Assembly (NCBI GenBank): GCA_045659745.1
Contig: JAZRCL010000002.1
Span: forward strand, 1 to 18,444
DNA: 18,444 bases
DNA from: SVTX01 sp045659745
GTDB lineage: Bacteria > Bacillota > Clostridia > Oscillospirales > CAG-272
Reading direction: 5' to 3'
In this document: positions 13,335 to 18,444 of the stretch, piece by piece
Layout of the letters: every line of letters begins with the position of its first letter
Position numbering within the stretch: the stretch's first letter is position 1
Position numbers and translations under genes: made by a program
The notes under the pieces: generated by a model
Database searches by the model: none
The model's input: the letters and a program-made list of their open reading frames with translations, nothing else
What the model was told of the DNA's origin: nothing

Positions 13335-13892
13335 ATGGCTACTTATGTAGACGAAAGTATGGACAAAGAGATAGAAGGCGACAGTTTAAGGTGGAATAAT
13401 TGGATGTCTGTTCTTTAAACAATACGCAGTTGTCAAAGTTGTGTTGATAAACACGGAAAGATATTTGACGCAAATGATTATCTGCCTGAGGAATATTTGA
13501 CAAGACATATAAGATGTCTGTGTAAATTATGTCCAATGAGGACAATAATGGCAGGCGAGGCAACGGATCAAGGTATAAACGGTGCAGATTGGTATCTTGC
13601 TTATTATGGATTTTTGCCTGATGGATATATATCTAAGGGAGATGCAGAAGATGCAGGCTGGAAAAAAAGAGAAGGCAATCTAGCAGACGTACTTCCCAAA
13701 ATGCAAATTGGTGGAGATATATATTATAATCGAAACGGAAAATTGCCCCGTGCCAATAATAGAATTTGGTACGAGGCAGATATAAATTATGAATCGGGAT
13801 ACAGAAACCTATCGCGTATTCTATATTCAAATGATGGTTTGATATTTTTAACGCATGACCATTACAAAACTTTTTATGAAATAACGAAATAA
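13335..13892 (+). pseudogene. barnase-family ribonuclease toxin with MuF-like cysteine motif, broken by one in-frame stop
   Basis: From ATG 13335 (GGGAG ribosome site) the frame runs 27 codons to TAA at 13416-13418 and then continues in the same frame to 13892. After the stop come C-Q-S-C (codons 33-36) and H-x-x-C-L-C (58-63), the zinc-knuckle-like pattern at the end of MuF/minor head proteins. A secretion-free barnase domain follows: L-P-D-G-Y-I-S-K, G-N-L-A-D-V, I-G-G-D-I-Y-Y-N-R and Y-E-A-D-I-N-Y. Barnase catalytic Glu73, Arg83, Arg87 and His102 correspond to codons 147, 157, 161 and 176, all kept. The Lys27 position just before GNL is Glu. A shorter product could start at TTG 13497 or ATG 13536/13548 and would still hold the whole RNase domain, so toxicity is not excluded. 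The barstar gene follows after ten bases. AT-richer than the capsid operon, it was probably acquired separately. Confidence 0.8.
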
Positions 13893-13902
13893 GGAGAATT
13901 TT

Positions 13903-14232
13903 ATGTATCAATATAAGGATCTATATACGATCGATTTTAGAAAAATAAAGTACTACTTGGAGATGCACAGAATAATAAAGGAATCTTTGGATTTCCCCGA
14001 TTATTATGGCGAGAACTGGGATGCTTTTTGGGATTGTCTTACAGATATGATAGGGGACAAGATTCATATTGAAATTTTAGGTCTTGATATAATTGAAAGA
14101 AAATTTGGACAGAGTACCGCCAATACATTTATAGACATATTAAGAGAGTTAAAACATTACCGTAATGATAAATATGCAGAAGATATTTTAATAGAAATCG
14201 TTGATGGCGACACAAGGATCGAGGTAAAGTAA
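13903..14232 (+). CDS. barstar-family RNase inhibitor
   Basis: 109 residues from ATG 13903; AAGGAG at 13891-13896 overlaps the toxin stop codon, so the pair is co-transcribed and probably coupled. Barstar binds barnase in the cytoplasm and plugs its active site. The binding helix is conserved: F-P-D-Y-Y-G-E-N-W-D-A-F-W-D-C-L at 31-46, where Tyr35, Asp40 and Asp44 correspond to barstar Tyr29, Asp35 and Asp39 that contact the RNase. The rest has the expected alternating helix and strand pattern and ends I-L-I-E-I-V-D-G. Length is a little above the 90 residues of barstar. The frame is intact, unlike the toxin's, which is the usual order of decay in a toxin-immunity pair, or it guards against leaky toxin translation. 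Confidence 0.92.
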   Translation: MYQYKDLYTIDFRKIKYYLEMHRIIKESLDFPDYYGENWDAFWDCLTDMIGDKIHIEILGLDIIERKFGQSTANTFIDILRELKHYRNDKYAEDILIEIVDGDTRIEVK

Positions 14233-14247
14233 TATCGGAAATAGCCC

Positions 14248-14276
14248 TTTACAGTGCCGAGATATTATGATATAAT
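14248..14276 (+). promoter_or_regulatory. promoter for the 14311 membrane protein
   Basis: TTTACA (14248-14253), 17-base spacer, TATAAT (14271-14276) with a TG extension (TGATATAAT). It starts 15 bases after the barstar stop, so the next gene is a separate unit. Confidence 0.7.
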
Positions 14277-14310
14277 AAAAAGTACATACTATAAAAGAGG
14301 AGAACCTGTA

Positions 14311-15996
14311 ATGAATAAGACAATAGGCAAGAAAATAGCTATATCCGCAACAGTAGGAACGCTGCTGACCGCGGTGGCATTCTATTTCTGGTTGCCCGCG
14401 ATAAACGGTTATGACCCGAGCTTCTGGATATTCTTAATAGCTATGACAGTATTTTACGCAGTTCCGTTCTGGCTTGCGGGCAGGGACGTGAAATTCAAAT
14501 TCGACTTCAAAAACATTATAAACAAGGCAAAAAACGACAAGTCGGGCGGGAAAAAGGCAAAGTCCTTGGGCTTTAAGATATTCCTTGTTATAATAATTGC
14601 CTTGGCTGCTGTTGTTATCGTCGGTTCGCTTATATCCTCGCAGCTGTTCAACGCGCGTAAATACGCGAGCATAATTACGGTAAACGAGGCGGTCTTTGCA
14701 GATGATATGCAGGAGTCCGAGCATATAACCAATATCGCGCTTATGGACAGCGCGTCGGCGCAGATAATCGGAAACCGCGCGCTTGATAAGCTTGCGGACG
14801 TGGTGTCGCAGTTTGTTGCGGGCGAGAATTATACGCAGATAAACTTTGAGGGTCTGCCAAAGAAGGTCACCAGCCTTGAATACGCGGACTTTTTCAAGTG
14901 GATGAATAACAAAGATTCGGGAATTCCCGGCTACATCATGGTCGATCCCGTGAAAAACAATGCCGAATACAAGGCACTTGAAAAACCTATAAAATACGTG
15001 GAATCGGGTTATTTTGGTGATGACCTTTACCGTAAGCTCAGATTTGAGTATCCTACGAAGATATTTGACTTTATAAGCTACGAGATAGACGAGCAGGGCA
15101 ATCCTTACTATATCGTATCCTGCGTAAAGCCGCAGATATTTCCGTTTGGCGCGGCTGACGTTGAGGAGATAATAATCTTTGACCCATGCACGGGAGAGAG
15201 CGAGATACGTCCCATTGAAGATGTGCCCTCGTGGATTGACACTGCATACTCGGGCGACCTTGCTATGCAGAAATATAACTGGCACGGAACTCTTTCGGGT
15301 GGCTTTATCAACAGTATTATCGGCAACAAGGGTTGTAAGATGGCTACCGATGACTACGGCTACATTACGATAGGCGACGACGTATGGTACTTTACGGGCG
15401 TCACATCGGTGACGGCGGACAGCTCCAATATTGGATTTATTCTCACAAACGCGCGCACGGGCGAGTACAAATACTATGCCATAGGCGGAGCGGAGGAGCA
15501 TTCCGCGATGAACGCCGCAGAGGGTGAGGTTCAGGAAAAGGGATATGAGGCTTCATTCCCGTCACTCGTCAACATCGCGGGCGAGGCAACATATATTATG
15601 GTGCTTAAGGATGCAAGCGGTATTGTTAAGCTCTATGCGCTTGTAAACGTGGAAAATTACAATCTTGTTGTTACGGGTGAAACGCAAGACGAGGTCATGA
15701 AAAAATACAAGGCGCTTCTCGTCTCCGAGGGTGAGGTCGATAATATTCCCACACCTGATGCGCTTAAGGCTACTGTGCAGATAGAGAATATTCGCGATGC
15801 GGTAATCTCGGGCAATTCGGTAGTTTATCTGTATGCAAATGACGGATGCGTTTACAAGGGACAGGTGGCAACTCTTGAAAAGCTCATGCTGCTCTCTGTG
15901 GGCGACACCGTAAATGTCGAGTACAGCGAAACAGACACGCAGGGAATACGTGAGATAATTGATTTTGAGATCGTTGAGATAAAAGAAAACGAATAA
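14311..15996 (+). CDS. uncharacterised membrane protein with large exported domain
   Basis: 561 residues from ATG 14311 behind AAGAGGAGAA; the 19 codons open upstream overlap the promoter and are not used. Three hydrophobic helices lie at about 9-31, 38-56 and 88-108, with a Lys-rich loop (57-87) between the second and third that should be cytoplasmic. The remaining ~450 residues are hydrophilic and probably outside the cell: a helical part (110-190), then beta-rich sequence with D-D-V-W-Y-F-T-G-V-T-S-V and Y-I-M-V-L-K-D-A-S-G-I-V-K-L-Y-A-L-V-N-V-E, which look like strands of a propeller or PepSY-like fold. Three short direct-coding motifs of the form Y-x-Y-x-x-x are seen but no catalytic set. 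Its own promoter and the bidirectional terminator make it a single-gene unit. I do not recognise the family; it appears chromosomal rather than phage-derived. Confidence 0.8.
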   Translation: MNKTIGKKIAISATVGTLLTAVAFYFWLPAINGYDPSFWIFLIAMTVFYAVPFWLAGRDVKFKFDFKNIINKAKNDKSGGKKAKSLGFKIFLVIIIALAAVVIVGSLISSQLFNARKYASIITVNEAVFADDMQESEHITNIALMDSASAQIIGNRALDKLADVVSQFVAGENYTQINFEGLPKKVTSLEYADFFKWMNNKDSGIPGYIMVDPVKNNAEYKALEKPIKYVESGYFGDDLYRKLRFEYPTKIFDFISYEIDEQGNPYYIVSCVKPQIFPFGAADVEEIIIFDPCTGESEIRPIEDVPSWIDTAYSGDLAMQKYNWHGTLSGGFINSIIGNKGCKMATDDYGYITIGDDVWYFTGVTSVTADSSNIGFILTNARTGEYKYYAIGGAEEHSAMNAAEGEVQEKGYEASFPSLVNIAGEATYIMVLKDASGIVKLYALVNVENYNLVVTGETQDEVMKKYKALLVSEGEVDNIPTPDALKATVQIENIRDAVISGNSVVYLYANDGCVYKGQVATLEKLMLLSVGDTVNVEYSETDTQGIREIIDFEIVEIKENE

Positions 15997-15997
15997 C

Positions 15998-16031
15998 AAA
16001 AAATCGCACTCCATACGGAGTGCGATTTTTT
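15998..16031. terminator. bidirectional terminator between convergent genes
   Basis: Perfect 15-base-pair stem AAAAAATCGCACTCC / GGAGTGCGATTTTTT around an ATAC loop, with A and T runs at either end. It serves the membrane-protein gene and the reverse-strand rhaA. Confidence 0.93.
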
Positions 16032-16044
16032 ATGTAATATGAAA

Positions 16045-17295
16045 TTAAACTCTCTTGGAAAGGACTTCCTTTTCGTAGTCCATAACCTCGTTGTACCAGC
16101 AGGAGCAGCCGCAAACGCCGTTTCTCTGGCAGAATTCCATCCATACGTCGCCAAGGGGAAGGGTCTTGATCTCTTCCTGGAGCATGAGCATCTTTGTGTA
16201 GTTGCCTGCGTCCTGAATGTCCTTGAGCTCTGCGTTGGGTGTGAGGAGAGCGTTGAGAAGAGCCTTCTGAACGTTTCTCATACCGATAACGAGAGCCGCT
16301 ACACGGTTGATGGAAGCGTCGAAGTAGTCGGTTGCGAGGAATACTCTGTCAAGAGCATCGCAACGAACAACTTCCTTCATCATCTCTCTTGTCTCATCGT
16401 CGTATGCAACAACGTGGTCGGAGTCCCAACGGATAGGACGAGTGATGTGAAGAGCGATCTTATCGGAGAATACGAGAAGAGCGGGGATCTTGTCGGAAAC
16501 TACCTCGGTAGGATGATAGTGACCGTTATCCATAAGAGGAGTGATACCTCTTGTCATAGCGTATGCGAGAGAGAACTCTGCGGAACCAACAGTGTAAGCT
16601 TCAACACCGATACCGAATACCTTGGACTCAACGGTTACGTAAACGAGGCTCTTGTCGTAGCCACAGCCGATGATCTGGTCGATGGAGTCAGCATATCTCT
16701 GACGGGGACCCATTCTGTCGCCGGGAATATCCTTTGTACCGTCGCCGGTCCAGATGTTCATAACGCAGGGGTAACCGGTCTCACGAGCGAAGTACTCAGA
16801 GATGCGGATACAAGCGATACCGTGCTTTACCCAGAAAGCTCTGATCTCATCGTCAGGGCTGGAAAGGGTAAGACCGGAAGCCTTGGGGTGAGAGAAGAAT
16901 GTGGGGTTGAAATCGAGACCGCAGTTGTGCTTCTTTGCGAACTCTACCCATCTCTTGAAGTGACGGGGCTCGATGCAGTCACGGTCGATAACCTCGCCAT
17001 CCTCAGCGATAGCGTAGTTAGCATGAACGTTGATCTTGTGTGTTCCGGGGATAAGGGAGAGAGCCTTGTCAAGGTCTGCGAAGAGCTCGTCGGGGTTTCT
17101 TGCGCCACCGGGATAGTTACCGGTTGTCTGAATACCGCCGGAGAGAGTACCTGTACCCTCAAAACCCTTAACGTCGTCTGCCTGCCAGCAGTGCATAGAA
17201 ATGCGAACGTCGGAAAGCTTTGCGATAGCCGCTTCGGTGTCAATACCGTATCTTGCGTAAATTTCCTTAGCGGACTCGTATCTTGCGTTTGCCAT
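16045..17295 (-). CDS. rhaA: L-rhamnose isomerase
   Basis: 416 residues from ATG 17295, chosen because AGGAGG stands a few bases upstream on the reverse strand. It converts L-rhamnose to L-rhamnulose, the first step of rhamnose breakdown in the cytoplasm, using Mn2+ in a TIM-barrel fold. Motifs of the family include S-M-H-C-W-Q-A-D-D-V-x-G-F-E near 33-46, T-G-N-Y-P-G-G-A-R, H-K-I-N-V-H-A-N-Y-A, G-L-D-F-N-P-T-F-F-S-H-P, and H-I-T-R-P-I-R-W-D-S-D-H-V near 290, which carry the metal-binding His, Glu and Asp residues. Length matches the usual ~420. No rhaB or rhaD is adjacent; the only neighbour on the promoter side is a divergent GH2 glycosidase. Regulation is probably by a repressor at the inverted repeat over its start point. 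The long forward ORF opposite it is a shadow. Confidence 0.96.
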   Translation of the reverse strand: MANARYESAKEIYARYGIDTEAAIAKLSDVRISMHCWQADDVKGFEGTGTLSGGIQTTGNYPGGARNPDELFADLDKALSLIPGTHKINVHANYAIAEDGEVIDRDCIEPRHFKRWVEFAKKHNCGLDFNPTFFSHPKASGLTLSSPDDEIRAFWVKHGIACIRISEYFARETGYPCVMNIWTGDGTKDIPGDRMGPRQRYADSIDQIIGCGYDKSLVYVTVESKVFGIGVEAYTVGSAEFSLAYAMTRGITPLMDNGHYHPTEVVSDKIPALLVFSDKIALHITRPIRWDSDHVVAYDDETREMMKEVVRCDALDRVFLATDYFDASINRVAALVIGMRNVQKALLNALLTPNAELKDIQDAGNYTKMLMLQEEIKTLPLGDVWMEFCQRNGVCGCSCWYNEVMDYEKEVLSKRV

Positions 17296-17342
17296 AATGA
17301 CCTCCTGTGTATTATGTACTTTTATTTTTTTATCTTTTTTAG

Positions 17343-17359
17343 GGTATACACCGTATACC
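17343..17359. promoter_or_regulatory. inverted-repeat operator in the rhaA promoter
   Basis: GGTATACACCGTATACC, a perfect seven-base inverted repeat around ACC. It lies over the expected rhaA start point, just downstream of its -10 box. Half-sites with GTATAC are common for GntR-type regulators, but the protein is not in the window. Confidence 0.7.
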
Positions 17360-17366
17360 AAACTAT

Positions 17367-17395
17367 ATTATACTACAAAATTTATCTTTTTGCAA
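17367..17395 (-). promoter_or_regulatory. promoter of rhaA
   Basis: On the reverse strand: TTGCAA (17395-17390), 17-base spacer, TATAAT (17372-17367). Confidence 0.7.
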
Positions 17396-17456
17396 GGGCT
17401 TTGGCGAAATTTATTAAAAAAATATATTATTTTGTTGCTGAAAGATAAAATTGTTA

Positions 17457-17485
17457 TTGAAAATTAAAAATATATATGATATAAT
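17457..17485 (+). promoter_or_regulatory. promoter of the GH2 gene
   Basis: TTGAAA (17457-17462), 17-base spacer, TATAAT (17480-17485) preceded by TG (extended -10). It lies about 35 bases before the start codon. Confidence 0.7.
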
Positions 17486-17518
17486 TAAATAAAATGAATA
17501 CATAAAGGAGTTTTTGCC

Positions 17519-18444
17519 ATGATCAATGTAAGCTTAAGACAAGAGCATCCCCGTCCCGATGCTGTAAGAGCGGATTGGATAAATCTAAACGGCGAGTGGG
17601 ATTTTGAAATTGACAATGCCATTGTTGGCATGGAAATGAATTATTTTAAAAGAGATAGCCTTGACGGCAAGATAATCGTACCCTTCTGTCCCGAAAGCCG
17701 ACTTTCGGGAGTAGGTCATACCGATTTTATGAATGCGGTCTGGTACAGACGTAATATTGAGATTCCCGAGTCTTGGCAAGGTAAGAAGGTGCTGCTCCAT
17801 ATCGATGCCTGTGATTATGAAACTCAGGTTTTCGTTAACGGAAGAGGAGTAGGTACTCACAAGGGCGGTTACACACCCTTCTGCTTTGATATTACACGGG
17901 AGTTGGCAGAGAATGGCAACTATATCACGGTTTATGCCAAGGACGACACCCGCTCACCGAGGCAGGTCAGCGGAAAGCAAAGCCCCGCGCTGAAATCCTT
18001 TGGCTGTATGTATACCAGAACTACGGGTATCTGGCAATCGGTCTGGCTTGAGGCGGTGGATGAAGCGCATATCGAAAGATACGAGGCGATAGCCGACGTT
18101 GAAAATACCACGGTCATTTTGTCTGCGGAAACAAGCGAAAAGGCACTGGGTGCCACACTCAAGACAACCGTTTATTTCGACGGCAGAGAGGTCGGCTCGG
18201 GCGAGACGAAAATTCTTGACAGACGAAGCACCCTTGCTGTAAAGCTTTCGGAAAAGCACCTTTGGGATTTAGGACAGGGTAATCTTTATGACGTAGTATT
18301 TGAAATCGTCAAGGATGGAGAAGTCAAGGACACCCTGAAGGGCTATTTCGGTCTCCGCGACGTAAGACTCACAAAAGAAGGCTTATATCTTAACGGCAGA
18401 CGCGTTTTCGGTCGTTTTGTGCTCGATCAGGGCTTCTATCCCGA
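17519..18444 (+). CDS. glycoside hydrolase family 2 protein, N-terminal part (3' end outside window)
   Basis: 308 complete codons from ATG 17519 behind AAAGGAG; the frame is open at the window end. Residues 1-170 are the GH2 sugar-binding jelly roll: H-P-R-P-D near 10, W-I-N-L-N-G-E-W-D-F near 20-29, V-P-F-C-P-E-S-R-L-S-G, A-V-W-Y-R-R-N-I-E-I-P and V-F-V-N-G-R-G-V-G-T-H-K-G-G-Y-T-P-F. T-R-T-T-G-I-W-Q-S-V-W-L-E near 166-178 ends it. An immunoglobulin-like domain follows (about 180-285), then the start of the catalytic barrel, F-V-L-D-Q-G-F-Y-P-D. The catalytic glutamates are beyond the window. No signal peptide is seen, so it acts on imported oligosaccharides. GH2 covers beta-galactosidase, beta-glucuronidase, beta-mannosidase and arabinopyranosidase activities and the substrate cannot be fixed. 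Being divergent from rhaA hints at pectin (rhamnogalacturonan) or plant glycoside use. Confidence 0.93.
   Translation, partial: MINVSLRQEHPRPDAVRADWINLNGEWDFEIDNAIVGMEMNYFKRDSLDGKIIVPFCPESRLSGVGHTDFMNAVWYRRNIEIPESWQGKKVLLHIDACDYETQVFVNGRGVGTHKGGYTPFCFDITRELAENGNYITVYAKDDTRSPRQVSGKQSPALKSFGCMYTRTTGIWQSVWLEAVDEAHIERYEAIADVENTTVILSAETSEKALGATLKTTVYFDGREVGSGETKILDRRSTLAVKLSEKHLWDLGQGNLYDVVFEIVKDGEVKDTLKGYFGLRDVRLTKEGLYLNGRRVFGRFVLDQGFYP

Noticed and set aside
14434..15501. 355-codon reverse ORF inside the membrane-protein gene
   Set aside because: Antisense shadow: no ribosome site, Arg/Tyr/Val-rich composition, and the forward gene has a promoter, ribosome site and terminator.
16039..17448. 469-codon forward ORF opposite rhaA
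   Set aside because: It lies antisense to a clear rhaA, has no ribosome site, and its Val/Ser/Cys-rich low-complexity composition is what reversed codons of a strongly biased gene give.

Overview
The window looks like a chromosome segment from a spore-forming-lineage Clostridia (Firmicutes), probably a gut anaerobe. The reasons are a recognisable sigma-G N-terminus, strong AGGAGG-type ribosome sites, consensus sigma-A promoters (TTGACA-17-TATAAT), Clostridia-type small proteins and an L-rhamnose isomerase next to a GH2 glycosidase. It joins three blocks: the end of an integrative element, a phage-derived capsid cassette, and ordinary chromosomal genes. No tRNA, rRNA or CRISPR array was seen.

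Region 1 (1 to about 4555) is the right end of an AT-rich integrative element. It holds the 3' end of an RHS/YD-repeat polymorphic toxin gene with a variable tip, a small lipoprotein gene that may encode immunity, a short reverse-strand gene (DUF6514-like), two terminator-plus-repeat units, an unlisted 46-codon gene, and a large serine recombinase. The recombinase ends convergently against a truncated sigG (4525-4851, reverse strand). SigG identity stops abruptly after the V-P-M-I-I motif, so the element appears to have integrated into sigG. The layout recalls the skin element in sigK, with a serine recombinase beside the 5' half of a late sporulation sigma factor. The rest of sigG should lie beyond the left edge.

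Region 2 (about 5380-13142) begins with a second DUF6514-like gene and an S24/HTH repressor. The repressor is divergent from a compact operon: Cys-rich small protein, small and large terminase, portal, Prp-type cysteine protease, scaffold, N4-gp56-type major capsid protein, small head protein and an XhlA-like membrane protein. Both divergent promoters match consensus, and GTTAAG-N4-CTTAAC operator-like sites surround them. There are no connector, tail, replication or integrase genes, so this is a head-and-packaging-only cassette: a capsid-forming satellite, a domesticated head, or a prophage remnant with intact genes.

Region 3 (13288-14232) is a separate unit with a perfect promoter. It encodes a barnase-family RNase preceded by a CxxC...HxxCxC segment typical of MuF/minor-head toxin proteins, plus its barstar. 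The toxin frame is broken by one in-frame TAA (13416-13418).

Region 4 (14248-18444) is chromosomal: an unknown three-helix membrane protein with a large exported part, a bidirectional terminator, rhaA on the reverse strand, and the start of a GH2 glycoside hydrolase. The last two are divergent and share an intergenic region with a perfect inverted-repeat operator.
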